Origin: JAJCYL01 sp965206015
GTDB lineage: Bacteria > Bacteroidota > Bacteroidia > Cytophagales > Cyclobacteriaceae
NCBI GenBank assembly: GCA_965206015.1
Contig: CBDBIW010000016.1
Coordinates: 248,001 to 312,000 of the forward strand
Direction of reading: 5' to 3'
DNA length: 64,000 bases
Shown here: one piece after another, positions 54,961 through 64,000 of the stretch
How positions within the stretch are numbered: position 1 is the first letter of the stretch
Layout: the number at the start of each line of letters is the position of its first letter
Program-made: the position numbers and the translations under genes
Notes under the pieces: generated by a model
Told to the model about the DNA's origin: nothing
Seen by the model: only the letters and a program-made list of their open reading frames with translations
The model's database searches: none

Positions 54961-56736
54961 CTACAATTTATCTGGCTGGTTTAAGGATGTTATTTTTTTA
55001 TGCTTCCTCATAAATATTCCTCCCACAGAGATCATCACACCACCAATAAAAATGAAGCACAGTCGTCCAATCAGATCGTTTGGTATGAGTACTAACAAAG
55101 AAAGAAAAGTTCCATAAATGAGACACATATAGCCCAATAACTTGAACTGAGTGCCATCATTACCAGCATGACCATGTTCCTTTTCATAATCAACTGGCGT
55201 GTTTATTCGATCAAAGAACTGATCAACTTCCTGGTGATATTCTTCAGGAGAGGTATTCTTAAATAGCCTGCTTCCTAAAAACCATCCACTGCATATGATA
55301 ATGTTGGCCATTACCATAAAAATGAACATAGTGTCGATAGATTCTCTTGTCGAGAGTGATGTCTTACCAATCCATGGCAGGATCATTTCCGGATCAACAT
55401 AGTTCTGAATAAGGAATGAAAGGAGCATACCTACTAAAACGGTTGACCATCCTGCCCATCTTGGTGTATCTTTAAAAATTATTCCCAGGGTAAGAGGAAC
55501 CATGAACGGTAGTGAAATCATGGCTCCCAGTTTCATATTAATATCGAATAGATTCATCCCTTTCAACTGGCTGAAAAAGACCGCCGATAGTATAACCAAT
55601 CCTCCAAGTACTACGGTAGTGACGTGGGAAGCAAACATTAACTCCTTATCAGAAGCATCTTTCCTCAAAATGGGATTATAAAAGTTTCGCACAAAAATTC
55701 CCGCATTTCTATTCAGGGTACTATCCATCGAGGACATGGTGGCGGCGAATATCGAACAGATCATTATACCGATCATTCCCGTAGGTAGCAGTTCCAATCC
55801 CATGGCCAGGTAAATGCCATCAATGGCTTTTTCGCCTAGTGGTTTTAATGATTCAATTGAGTTAATGTCGGGAAAAACTATAGAAGCTGCCATCGGCGGA
55901 ATGAACCAGATAATTGTAACCGTAAAGAATAGGATAGAAGCCATGAGGGCAGCTTTGCGGGCATTTGTGCTATCCTTTACAGCCAGGAATCTATAGCCAT
56001 CATTGGTGTTGTTTACTGAAAGCATTTGCTTCATTAGTGATGCGACAACCCAAAGCCAAACGATGTTGGAATCAGCCAGTTCTGACCAGTTGAATTGATA
56101 TGATGGCAATTGAGTGACAAACCCCTCGATTCCTCCAACCCGGTTGAGTGATAACAACGCCATGACAATAGCAATAGGAACCATAATCATTAACTGCATA
56201 AAATCACTGGCTACAACCGCCCATGATCCTCCTAAAAGTGACATGACCAATACAGCAATACCAACACTCAGAATAGTCAGGCTCATATCCACACCGAAGA
56301 CGGTTGAGACAATTATCCCCAAACTATATAACCATACACCACCATGTATAAAACCAAAAGGAACTACCATCCAGGTAAAAAATTGTTCATTGGCTTTACC
56401 GAATCGATCCCTTACCACTTCGATTGCTGTCACCACGCGGGTTTGTCTAAAGCACTTGGAAAAATAAAGCCAGCTTACAAAGAATCCCAGGCCGTTTGCG
56501 AAGTAGACTACAAATATGAAAGTCCCGGTTTCGTAGGCCTTTCCTGCTGCACCAGTGTAAGTAACTGCACTGATAAAGGACATAAAAGTGGTTGCTCCCA
56601 CCAGCCACCATAACATGCTTCCGCCGCTCCTGAAATAGTCACTCGTACTTTTATTAAACTTCTTAAAAACAAAACCAATAGCAATCATCAGGGCGAAATA
56701 TGTCACGATTACTAAATGGTCGTACAGAGAAAGCAT
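54961..56736 (-). CDS. sodium:solute symporter (SSS family), paralogue 1
   Basis: 591 residues with about 14 helices. It begins LSLYDHLVIVTYFALMIAIG and has the SSS core TSDYFRSGGSMLWWLVGATT, FMSFISAVTYTGAAGKAYE and MICSIFAATMSSMDSTLNRN (sodium-site serines). The C-terminal cytosolic segment and two extra helices resemble its neighbour at 58036, so the two are paralogues arising from duplication. Likely imports the uronate or oligo-uronide product of the lyase. Its start lies 28 bp from the palindrome at 56764. Confidence 0.93.
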   Translation of the reverse strand: MLSLYDHLVIVTYFALMIAIGFVFKKFNKSTSDYFRSGGSMLWWLVGATTFMSFISAVTYTGAAGKAYETGTFIFVVYFANGLGFFVSWLYFSKCFRQTRVVTAIEVVRDRFGKANEQFFTWMVVPFGFIHGGVWLYSLGIIVSTVFGVDMSLTILSVGIAVLVMSLLGGSWAVVASDFMQLMIMVPIAIVMALLSLNRVGGIEGFVTQLPSYQFNWSELADSNIVWLWVVASLMKQMLSVNNTNDGYRFLAVKDSTNARKAALMASILFFTVTIIWFIPPMAASIVFPDINSIESLKPLGEKAIDGIYLAMGLELLPTGMIGIMICSIFAATMSSMDSTLNRNAGIFVRNFYNPILRKDASDKELMFASHVTTVVLGGLVILSAVFFSQLKGMNLFDINMKLGAMISLPFMVPLTLGIIFKDTPRWAGWSTVLVGMLLSFLIQNYVDPEMILPWIGKTSLSTRESIDTMFIFMVMANIIICSGWFLGSRLFKNTSPEEYHQEVDQFFDRINTPVDYEKEHGHAGNDGTQFKLLGYMCLIYGTFLSLLVLIPNDLIGRLCFIFIGGVMISVGGIFMRKHKKITSLNQPDKL

Positions 56737-56763
56737 CTTACCTGTCCTAGAGGTTTAATTCCA

Positions 56764-56792
56764 TATTGGTCGACCAATAACTGGTCAACTAA
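56764..56792. promoter_or_regulatory. putative GntR operator pair in divergent promoter
   Basis: A perfect 16-bp palindrome TATTGGTCGACCAATA (56764-56779) is followed by a related imperfect site AACTGGTCAACTAA (56779-56792), centres 15 bp apart. The first resembles the UxuR/ExuR-type ATTGGTATACCAAT and FadR-type TGGTnnnACCA operators bound by FCD-GntR regulators. It lies between the divergent symporter and Gfo/Idh/MocA genes and would control both arms. The regulator at 52976 is the obvious candidate. Confidence 0.65.
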
Positions 56793-56804
56793 TATGCAAT
56801 TTAA

Positions 56805-56812
56805 TATATTTG
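56805..56812 (+). promoter_or_regulatory. possible -7 element for the Gfo/Idh/MocA operon
   Basis: TATATTTG fits the Bacteroidota TAnnTTTG consensus, 50 bp before the ATG at 56863. The second operator half-site (56779-56792) would cover its -33 region, consistent with repression. Confidence 0.4.
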
Positions 56813-56862
56813 CTTTGCATTTCAACCCTTCAATCATAGACTATGATGGTAAACATTAATCA

Positions 56863-58023
56863 ATGGATAGCAAACTAAAAGTACTAGTCTCCGGAACCGG
56901 CTTCGCCGGACAAGGTCATGCGGACGCTTTCAGGGCGGCAGGAACCGAGGTTGTTGGGATAGTGGGGAGAACACCAAATGTTGTAACTGAAGTAGCCGAT
57001 AAAATGGCTATCCCTTATTCCGGCACAGATTGGCAACAAGCATTGGATGACTGCCAACCGGACATCGTTTCTATTGCTACGCCCGGTGGCGCACATTATG
57101 AACCCATTAAACAAGCTATCGAGTTTGGATGTCACGAATTTAGTGACAAACCACTTACTAATTCCAGAGAGTCAGCATTGGAGTTGTATGAATTGGCTAA
57201 GAAGAAAGGTGTAAAAACCGCATTTGCTTCAAGTTTTCGCTACATGCCGCATATTCAACACGCGAAACAACTGGTTGCAGATGGGGCGATCGGTGAGCCT
57301 ACTGAAGTTGAGTGCATATCTCATTTCAACCTTGAACGGGACATTCCTTTCGGATGGTCACATAGAAAAGAAGATGGTGGCGGGCGTCTAAACAACAACT
57401 TCACCCATATGATCTCAATCGTGACGAATGTGATTGGTGAAAAAATACTTTCGATTATCGGTGAAGTACGTGACGATTTAGGCAGGGCACCAATTGTGGA
57501 GGGGGTACATAATTTCAAAACCAGGAGAGATTTTATTCCCAAAGACCTGGATGATCCATCGTTAAAATGGGGGGAAAGCAATGTGGAGTGGTCATACACC
57601 GTAATGGCTCAGCTGGAAAGTCAGTTTGCAACCAAACCGGTGTCGGTTCTCTTTAAGCATGGGGGGCTGGTTCCAAAGTTCCAGGAAAACCACATTGTTT
57701 TTTATGGCACAAAGGGAGCGATATTTATAGAAGGCCATTATGGCATGGGGCCTCTACGTTATTATGGAAAAAACAAAACCTGGGAGGAACTGCCAATCCC
57801 TCAGGACATAGCTGACAACCAACCTAAAGTTTCAGGTGACGAGGATGCTTTTATCAAAGACACTGAACGCAACTGGCATTACCTGGCAAGGGAATTTGTA
57901 AAGGACATAAAGGGTGAATCCTGTGAGCCCTACCAATCCTTCAAGGAGGGGAGCCTGTACCAGCAGCTCATTGATATCATCAGAAAAAATGACAACTGGA
58001 CAGACGTCACACACCTCCAATAA
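56863..58023 (+). CDS. Gfo/Idh/MocA family oxidoreductase
   Basis: 386 residues. N-terminal NAD(P)-binding fold with VLVSGTGFAGQGHADAFRAA, catalytic-domain lysine in the conserved CHEFSDKPLTNSRESALEL (normally EKP, here DKP), then FASSFRYMPHIQHAKQLVAD. The C-terminal beta-sheet domain carries GGRLNNNFTHMISIV. Acts on sugars, inositols or sugar acids. First gene of the rightward operon, followed 12 bp later by an SSS symporter. Confidence 0.92.
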   Translation: MDSKLKVLVSGTGFAGQGHADAFRAAGTEVVGIVGRTPNVVTEVADKMAIPYSGTDWQQALDDCQPDIVSIATPGGAHYEPIKQAIEFGCHEFSDKPLTNSRESALELYELAKKKGVKTAFASSFRYMPHIQHAKQLVADGAIGEPTEVECISHFNLERDIPFGWSHRKEDGGGRLNNNFTHMISIVTNVIGEKILSIIGEVRDDLGRAPIVEGVHNFKTRRDFIPKDLDDPSLKWGESNVEWSYTVMAQLESQFATKPVSVLFKHGGLVPKFQENHIVFYGTKGAIFIEGHYGMGPLRYYGKNKTWEELPIPQDIADNQPKVSGDEDAFIKDTERNWHYLAREFVKDIKGESCEPYQSFKEGSLYQQLIDIIRKNDNWTDVTHLQ

Positions 58024-58035
58024 AAATCACCAACC

Positions 58036-59790
58036 ATGTTTTATGACTACCTCGTAATAGGCCTCTACTTTGTTTTGATACTCTCTATTGGGGCAGTTTT
58101 TGCCCGAATGGCCAGTAAATCAACCAGTGATTATTTCAGAGGTGGAGGTAGGATGCTGTGGTGGATGGTTGGTTCTACTGCTTTTATGGCACAATTTTCT
58201 GCGGTCACGTTCACCGGTGCTGCGGGTAAGGCGTTTAACGATGGATTTGCCATTAGTCTGGTGTATTTAGGTAACACTTTTGCCTACTTCTGTGCATGGG
58301 CGTATTTTGCCCATCGGTTCAGACAAATGCGGGTGGATACCCCCACTGAGGGAATCAAGCGACGTTTTGGTCCTCAAAATGAATTGTTCTTTTCCTGGGC
58401 GTTGATTGTGTTTTCCTTCTTAAATGCTGGTGTGTGGCTGAACGCATTGGGTGTTTTTACCAGTGCCGCTTTTGAGGCAGACATCAACCTAACTATTATT
58501 ACAATTGGGCTCACCGTGTTATTCGTGTCCGTACTTTCAGGGGCATGGGGTGTGGTGGCCTCTGACTTTGTACAAACACTGGTGGTAGCTGTGGTTTCTG
58601 TTGCTTGTGCAGTTGTAGCATTGGTAAAAGTAGGTGGTCCAGTTAATCTGATCAATAATTTTCCGGGAGGCTTTCTGATCGGTCCGAATATGAATTACCC
58701 AATTATTCTTTTCGGCACGTTCATCTTTTTCCTGCCGAAACAGATCATAACCATGATGAATTTACACGATTCATTCAGGTTCCTCAATGCAAAAGATTCC
58801 TTCAATGCCCGTAAAGCTGCTTTGCTGGCCATGACCCTGATGGGATTCGGAACCATTATCTGGTTCATTCCACCCTGGGCATCAGCAACGCTATACCCTG
58901 ATGCAGCAGCTGGCTATTCTCAACTTGGCAATAAGGCAGCAGATGCGGTGTATTTGGTTTTTGCTAAAAATGCCATGCCAATCGGGACAGTTGGCCTACT
59001 GATGGCGGGACTATTTGCTGCCTCCATGTCCTCCATGGACTCAGCTTTGAATAAGAATGCGGGGATTTTTATGCGAAGTATTTATCAGCCATTTCTCACT
59101 AAAAGAAATAAGGAGCAGGATGACAAGAAGATGCTTAGAATCAGTCAGATTATAAGTTTCATCAGTGGATTAGGTGTTATTGGTGCCGCTTTGTGGTTCT
59201 CCTCCCTTAAAGAACTGAGCTTGTTTGAGTTGATGATGTCGGTGTCCACCATGGTGCAAGTGCCTATGATGGTGCCACTGTTGTTCGGGATTTTTGTCAA
59301 GAGAACACCCCTCTGGGCACCGTGGGCGACTATAGTAGTGGGTAGCATAGTTTCGTGGATGGTATGGAATGTGGTCACTGCAGAGGTTTTTGCCGGATGG
59401 TTCGGAGTAACTGATCTGACGAATCGGGAAATTATAGACCTGAACATTATACTGACTGTTGGAGGACACATATTTATAACCGGTGGATTTTTTACTCTGA
59501 CTTCATTACTCTACAATGAAGCAAAGGACAGTAATAAGCCAGAGACAGATCTCTTTTTCGCGGACCTTAATCGACCGGTTATCGCAGATGATCAGCAGGA
59601 TGTCGTAGACCAGCAGCAAAGGCGTAAATTAGGAAACATGGTGATTGTCATGAGCATCGGAATTTTGTTGATGACATTAATACCAAACCCATTTTGGGGA
59701 CGATTGATCTTTTTGCTTTGTGCGCTGGCCATATCCGCCATAGGCTTCTTTCTAAAACGCAGTGCCGCAACTTCTGTTTCCTCAGTCTGA
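58036..59790 (+). CDS. sodium:solute symporter (SSS family), paralogue 2
   Basis: 584 residues, about 14 helices. Very similar in layout and motifs to the gene at 54961: TSDYFRGGGRMLWWMVGSTA, FMAQFSAVTFTGAAGKAFND and LMAGLFAASMSSMDSALNKN. Part of the Gfo/Idh/MocA operon; the lipoprotein gene follows 15 bp downstream. Two related symporters on the two arms of one regulated locus suggest either different substrates (for example mono- and disaccharide acids) or dosage. Confidence 0.93.
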   Translation: MFYDYLVIGLYFVLILSIGAVFARMASKSTSDYFRGGGRMLWWMVGSTAFMAQFSAVTFTGAAGKAFNDGFAISLVYLGNTFAYFCAWAYFAHRFRQMRVDTPTEGIKRRFGPQNELFFSWALIVFSFLNAGVWLNALGVFTSAAFEADINLTIITIGLTVLFVSVLSGAWGVVASDFVQTLVVAVVSVACAVVALVKVGGPVNLINNFPGGFLIGPNMNYPIILFGTFIFFLPKQIITMMNLHDSFRFLNAKDSFNARKAALLAMTLMGFGTIIWFIPPWASATLYPDAAAGYSQLGNKAADAVYLVFAKNAMPIGTVGLLMAGLFAASMSSMDSALNKNAGIFMRSIYQPFLTKRNKEQDDKKMLRISQIISFISGLGVIGAALWFSSLKELSLFELMMSVSTMVQVPMMVPLLFGIFVKRTPLWAPWATIVVGSIVSWMVWNVVTAEVFAGWFGVTDLTNREIIDLNIILTVGGHIFITGGFFTLTSLLYNEAKDSNKPETDLFFADLNRPVIADDQQDVVDQQQRRKLGNMVIVMSIGILLMTLIPNPFWGRLIFLLCALAISAIGFFLKRSAATSVSSV

Positions 59791-59805
59791 TCGAAATCCG
59801 AAAGC

Positions 59806-60639
59806 ATGAAATGCATTAAGCTACTCATCCTACTTTTGATATTGCAAATATCTTGTGAGCAAAAGAAAGCTATGGTGTCCTTGATGCATGGAACTGATGC
59901 ATCAGCTGGCGGAGGACCTGCTTACATTATTAGTACTCCCTCAGCGATTTACTACCTGGAAAAAGAGGGTGGTGGCTTATCGAGCATGCTGGATAAAGAC
60001 AGTATCGACTGGATTGGTTTTCACAATGAAGAAGGCTCAGGCCATAAAGGTGAGTATCGGGGTTTCCCTAATGCCATTCACCGTCAGGACGGCAGCTATT
60101 TCCATGCCTTGAATGCCAGAACGGATCCTTCAAGTTCGGTAGTTGATATTGAGAAAGAAGATCACATCCGCATAACCTTCACCTCGGATAATGGAAAATG
60201 GCAAGGACAGTGGGATTTTCACCCTGATCGATGCGATTTCAAGATGACTAAAATTAGTGAAGGGTTTAAATATTGGGTACAATATGAAGGCGTTCCCGGG
60301 GGAGAAATAGATTCCACTGACTTCTGGTATACATCAGCAGATACCGAACAACACCCAATTTTCGAGCGACAGGAGGGAGACCTTCCCGGACCCGAGTGGA
60401 TGGCCTTCGGTGATCGGGACTCACCTCGCATGCTATATATGCTGCATCATGAGGATGATGAAATCCCGGATGACTACGTCTGTAGACCCTACATGACAGT
60501 ACTGGGTTTTGGAAGGCAGAATGATTCAGATGGCACGAAAAAGTTTTTAACTGAAGTTCAGACCTTTTCCATAGGTTTCGTGGAATCGACTAAGTATTCC
60601 GTGATTGATGAAACGGTGAGACAAATACTTAGCCCCTAA
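59806..60639 (+). CDS. exported lipoprotein of unknown function
   Basis: 277 residues. Signal peptide with lipobox (LILQISCEQKK), so probably anchored in a membrane facing the periplasm or surface. The rest is beta-rich (GGPAYIISTPSAIYYLEKEG, FHNEEGSGHKGEYRGFPNAI, IDSTDFWYTSADTEQHPIFE) and reminiscent of concanavalin-like or aldose-epimerase-like sandwich proteins. I do not recognise a family. It ends 4 bp into the convergent aldo/keto reductase gene. Its location suggests binding or processing of the polysaccharide product. Confidence 0.75.
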   Translation: MKCIKLLILLLILQISCEQKKAMVSLMHGTDASAGGGPAYIISTPSAIYYLEKEGGGLSSMLDKDSIDWIGFHNEEGSGHKGEYRGFPNAIHRQDGSYFHALNARTDPSSSVVDIEKEDHIRITFTSDNGKWQGQWDFHPDRCDFKMTKISEGFKYWVQYEGVPGGEIDSTDFWYTSADTEQHPIFERQEGDLPGPEWMAFGDRDSPRMLYMLHHEDDEIPDDYVCRPYMTVLGFGRQNDSDGTKKFLTEVQTFSIGFVESTKYSVIDETVRQILSP

Positions 60640-61700
60640 TTTGCACTATCAATTACAGGAATTCGCTGGGTATGCGCCGGCTGATATTCATGTTTTGACA
60701 AACCGTTTTTTAAAGCGTTTTGCATCCACTCATCCGGGAAGCCATGATTGTTAGGAAGCATATCTCTAAATTTCACATAGGTCTCATCCTCCATATCCAA
60801 ATCACCGGAAAGCATAGTATCCTCAATTTGTTTGATGGTCCTTGCACCAACTACAACAGATGGAACTGATTTTTTATGAAGCAACCAAGTAAGAGCAAGA
60901 ACGGAAGGGGTAACTTCCAGTTCCTCAGCTACTTCTACCAATTTGTCTACTAACTTCAAAGCATCTTCCATCCAGAATCTGGGAACAAGAAAACTTGCAA
61001 GTTTTGCATGGCGTGTACCTTCATCGGGCTCGTCTTTGCCTCGATATTTACCGGTTAGGAGTCCACTCGCCAATGGACTCCATGGCGTAATTCCAACGCC
61101 GGCATCGGCGCAAGCCGGTATGATCTCAGTTTCAATATCTCGTCTAATAAGGTTATACAGGTATTGACCAGCTATGAACTGGGAGCAGTTATTATTCCTG
61201 GCAATAGTATTGAATTTAGTGACTTGCCAGGCGAACCAGTTTGAACATCCGATATAACGAACCTTACCGGAGCTTACAAGGTCATCCAACGCCTTAATGG
61301 TTTCTTCCATTGGAGTGAACGGGTCTGGTCCATGGACGTAGTACAAATCAATGTAATCTGTGTTCATCCGTTTCAAGCTAGCCTCACAAGCATCGAATAG
61401 ATGTTTTCGGGAGAGTCCGCGAGCGTTCACATTTTCGGAAGTAGGAAACCAACCTTTGGTTGCAATTACAAGATCAGAACGATTGTAGCTTTTAATTGCT
61501 TCACCTAAAATTTCTTCGGAAGCCCCACCGGAATAGAGGTCAGCCGTATCAATGAAATTCCCACCACCATCAACGAACTTGGCAGTTATTTCCTTCGATT
61601 CCTTTTCGTCACAACCCCATTCTTTATTTCCGAAAGTCATTGTACCCAGGCAAATACGGGAAACCAAAAGGCCCGATTTCCCTAAATATCTGTATTTCAT
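60636..61700 (-). CDS. aldo/keto reductase
   Basis: 354 residues, AKR superfamily (YghZ/KDO-type, AKR11-like). N-terminal MKYRYLGKSGLLVSRICLGT, catalytic Asp/Tyr in NFIDTADLYSGGASEEILGE, Lys in DLVIATKGWFPTSE and His in DLYYVHGPDPFTPMEETIKA. The NADP-binding end is VGARTIKQIEDTM. Probably reduces an aldehyde or keto sugar. Downstream of the lyase on the same strand (111 bp gap) and likely in its operon. Confidence 0.93.
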   Translation of the reverse strand: MKYRYLGKSGLLVSRICLGTMTFGNKEWGCDEKESKEITAKFVDGGGNFIDTADLYSGGASEEILGEAIKSYNRSDLVIATKGWFPTSENVNARGLSRKHLFDACEASLKRMNTDYIDLYYVHGPDPFTPMEETIKALDDLVSSGKVRYIGCSNWFAWQVTKFNTIARNNNCSQFIAGQYLYNLIRRDIETEIIPACADAGVGITPWSPLASGLLTGKYRGKDEPDEGTRHAKLASFLVPRFWMEDALKLVDKLVEVAEELEVTPSVLALTWLLHKKSVPSVVVGARTIKQIEDTMLSGDLDMEDETYVKFRDMLPNNHGFPDEWMQNALKNGLSKHEYQPAHTQRIPVIDSAN

Positions 61701-61811
61701 TATTTAATATTTAAATGCAGTGTAAAGCTTACTATATGATGTTGACAAATAAAAGTTATCAGGATCATCTATTCATAAATATTTCAGATTCATTCGAAAA
61801 AATAGTGTTTG

Positions 61812-63986
61812 CTAATTGCCACTTTTTTTGATTACCGCTTTTGGGGCTTCCACTCCGACGAACACTAGCTGAGGTTCCTCCGATGTTAATTGCACGAAAA
61901 AATCGGCTTCTCCCGAAAGTGATATTTCAAGTTCTCCGAATTTCACGTTGTTGACCCTAAAGAAGTATCCCTTATCATCCTTCGTGATACTCAGGGGGTT
62001 TTTTCCTACTATTTCCCATTTTGAGTCATTTACGGACCAGCTTTTGAGTAAAACATTGTCTGCAGTTTCATCAATTCTATTACTATGCCCAGTATATGGG
62101 AAGATGATGGTAACAAAATTGAAATTATCAGCCACCTTCGAAACCACACTCCAATGTTTGCCTCTGGCACCGGAACTGAAAACAGAATCGACTGAGCCAA
62201 GTTGCAAAATGTCATGACCCGATGCATCGTCCGCTGTGGCTCGAAGCAGATCAGGACCATTTTTATAAGTGTAGTGCCCTTGCCAGACCTGTTTGTATTC
62301 ATGCCGTTGCTTGGATGAAAAATTATCTTTTACAATCCAGAAATCATCTTTGACATAAATGACCTGTCGGGAATATTTCACACCGACATCCTCGAATCCA
62401 TCATGTCGTCCAACGAATAAATCAAAGTTGTCATTGCTCTCCCATGAGATCACTTCAGGGTTGGGAAGCAAACCAAACTTGCCAAACCCACTTCCGCCTT
62501 TGTTAGAAGTCCATTTTTTTCCCTGTAGCTGGTCGTCAACTAACGCCACATTCTTGACCATCGAGTTTTTGAACAGATCAAAATCCTTGAGGGAATAGCG
62601 TACCTGGTAATTTGGAAGGATGGCATGACCATCGGCTATGGCCTGAATTCCCAGCATATCTCCATGCTGATGATCTGGTTTGTCAGGATCTAAACCTGCA
62701 CTCACGATCATCATTTTATTGTCCGGATCCCAACCTTCCCGCATGATATAGTAATGTGTATCAGGAAAGGCAAGCGAACCATAAGTTGGTCTTTTTTGAT
62801 CAATGTTTTCCAATAGTTGAACCTGGTCGTTGCTGAGAAACCAATAGACTCGCTCATCTACCTTGTTCGTAGCGAAGTACCCAAATTCCGGATCTTCAAA
62901 AAGGAGGTATCCCAGGGTCATTGCCCCGGAGATGTCATTCTTTTCGGCCCATGGAATTTCCGTATCGTCCTGTAAAACTGGTGCACTCTTATCCGGATAA
63001 GCCACTTTTACCAGGGTGGTGAACAATCCTCTCAGTTTGTCCTCCCATGCTTTATCGACCTGGATGGAATTTAGCCTGGCCAATTGGTAGGCGTAGAAAT
63101 AGTTATTGATGTCACTCATGTGATAATGCACAGATCGCTCAAACTGGAACCCGTCATCATTAATTTCTTTCTCCATATGTTCATGGAGCCTGAGCATAGC
63201 CCGCTCAAGCCAGAGATCCGTACCTTGAAAATCTCTCAACAGAATGGCCAGCATAGCAAGTGCCGAGACTCCCCTGGTTTGATGATTGCCGAACTTGAAT
63301 TTGTCGTTTCGTTCATATAGATGCTGTCCATGCTGTAGCAACGTGGCGATGGTGACGAGTTGGTCTTCATCTGAGTATTCAGCTTCATTCAAAAACATGT
63401 TGTGGATCCAAAGCCAGTTTAGCACACGATATCCTGACCGGAACGCTTCGTAAACCCCATTTCCATCTTCAATGGTTTCATACTGCCTGGCATCAAGTGC
63501 AGCATTCAATGAGCGCATCTGATTTTCGAAATACCGGATTAGTCGGGGATCTTTTTCGTTATTGAAGTAATAAAGTGCAATGTCCACCATCTTGTGTTGA
63601 CGGGCAAGATGACGAAGTGCATAGGCGTTTACTGGTTCACCATTGAGGTAATTAAATGGAAGTACCCATCGCGTGGAATCGTTGTACTTACCCAAATGAT
63701 CCAGGGCCCTCTTCTTATGATCTTCCTGATTATTAAAAATACTGTTATAATGTGGTAGTCGTTCTTTGAAGGTTTTGTAATCGTAGAAAAATCGTTCTGA
63801 GAATTTTGTCCTGAAATAATTTGTCAAAGTGGAGGTTCGGGAGTCCATTAATTTGTCTTGAACATCTTCATTCAAATAGCCAATTAATTTTTCTGTTGGT
63901 ATGACGGTGTTCGATGGAATCTTTTGAGCTATAATGCCTACGGTGTTTATCGTAGCAAGGAGTGCTAATGCTGAAATAACTTTCAT
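61812..63986 (-). CDS. heparinase II/III-type polysaccharide lyase (uronan lyase)
   Basis: 724 residues with signal peptide MKVISALALLATINTVGIIA. The N-terminal (alpha/alpha) toroid has FKFGNHQTRGVSALAMLAIL (catalytic Asn/His region) and GFQFERSVHYHMSDINNYFY (Tyr/His). The C-terminal heparinase II/III beta-sandwich has GLDPDKPDHQHGDMLGIQAI (metal His/Asp) and KYSRQVIYVKDDFWIVKDNF. Members cleave uronic-acid polysaccharides (heparin, alginate, ulvan-like) by beta-elimination. Association with mannonate dehydratase and a UxuR-like operator favours a uronate polymer such as alginate, but the PL family was not determined. Confidence 0.88.
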   Translation of the reverse strand: MKVISALALLATINTVGIIAQKIPSNTVIPTEKLIGYLNEDVQDKLMDSRTSTLTNYFRTKFSERFFYDYKTFKERLPHYNSIFNNQEDHKKRALDHLGKYNDSTRWVLPFNYLNGEPVNAYALRHLARQHKMVDIALYYFNNEKDPRLIRYFENQMRSLNAALDARQYETIEDGNGVYEAFRSGYRVLNWLWIHNMFLNEAEYSDEDQLVTIATLLQHGQHLYERNDKFKFGNHQTRGVSALAMLAILLRDFQGTDLWLERAMLRLHEHMEKEINDDGFQFERSVHYHMSDINNYFYAYQLARLNSIQVDKAWEDKLRGLFTTLVKVAYPDKSAPVLQDDTEIPWAEKNDISGAMTLGYLLFEDPEFGYFATNKVDERVYWFLSNDQVQLLENIDQKRPTYGSLAFPDTHYYIMREGWDPDNKMMIVSAGLDPDKPDHQHGDMLGIQAIADGHAILPNYQVRYSLKDFDLFKNSMVKNVALVDDQLQGKKWTSNKGGSGFGKFGLLPNPEVISWESNDNFDLFVGRHDGFEDVGVKYSRQVIYVKDDFWIVKDNFSSKQRHEYKQVWQGHYTYKNGPDLLRATADDASGHDILQLGSVDSVFSSGARGKHWSVVSKVADNFNFVTIIFPYTGHSNRIDETADNVLLKSWSVNDSKWEIVGKNPLSITKDDKGYFFRVNNVKFGELEISLSGEADFFVQLTSEEPQLVFVGVEAPKAVIKKSGN

Positions 63987-64000
63987 TCGTTGATCTTTTG

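Overview
The window looks like a chromosomal segment of a marine Bacteroidota bacterium, probably Cytophagales. Supporting signs are remnants of type IX secretion sorting domains, a BshC bacillithiol enzyme, an AroF-type DAHP synthase fused to chorismate mutase, absence of clear Shine-Dalgarno sequences, TAnnTTTG-like promoter elements, and many sulfatase, glycosidase and sugar-acid genes. The taxon is inferred from gene content only.

Layout. 1-8178 (minus strand): one compact operon with ATGA overlaps. In transcription order it holds a sulfatase lipoprotein, RraA-like aldolase, SDR, enolase-superfamily enzyme, SnoaL-RidA fusion, creatininase-like amidohydrolase, Na+/solute symporter, a 45-residue membrane protein and a second SDR cut by the window edge. 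I read it as an uptake and catabolic operon for an unidentified, possibly sulfated, substrate. 8.4-13 kb: nested insertion sequences (IS5-type remnant, IS256 copy, second IS5/IS1182-like element) that truncate a cupin gene, a hypothetical gene and a GH16 glycosidase. 13.4-24.4 kb: a decaying carbohydrate locus. GH127, esterase, symporter, DUF3857 and dehydratase genes are broken; an FAD oxidoreductase and a sulfatase remain open. 24.6-27.1 kb: a collapsed Mu-like transposable prophage (head protein, MuB, MuA N-terminus, Ner, divergent repressor). 27.2-36.5 kb: a gene graveyard around a tRNA-Ser, with an IS1-type element, a SUMF1/T9SS protein, an FtsX permease, IS630, Crp, CDGSH, HsdM, a third IS256 copy, asparagine synthetase and DeoC remnants. 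Intact genes here are a CDF transporter, NlpC/P60 and a basic exported protein.

36.5-50.1 kb: mostly intact housekeeping genes (acylphosphatase, 5-FCL, bshC, rimO, proline dehydrogenase, DAHP synthase/chorismate mutase, aroB, aroA, era, initiator tRNA-Met), interrupted by a broken T9SS repeat protein and a gutted acyl-CoA oxidase. 50.3-51.3 kb: an internally deleted IS256 copy. 51.5-64 kb: an Nramp-like transporter lacking the metal-site motifs, then an intact uronate/polysaccharide locus: GntR (FadR-type) regulator, mannonate dehydratase, two SSS symporters, Gfo/Idh/MocA oxidoreductase, exported lipoprotein, aldo/keto reductase and a heparinase II/III-type polysaccharide lyase. A UxuR-like palindrome lies in the divergent promoter between the first symporter and the Gfo/Idh/MocA gene.

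Taken together, two intact catabolic loci flank a long zone where accessory genes are being lost through IS insertion, deletions, nonsense changes and short tandem duplications of 2, 8 and 19 bp.
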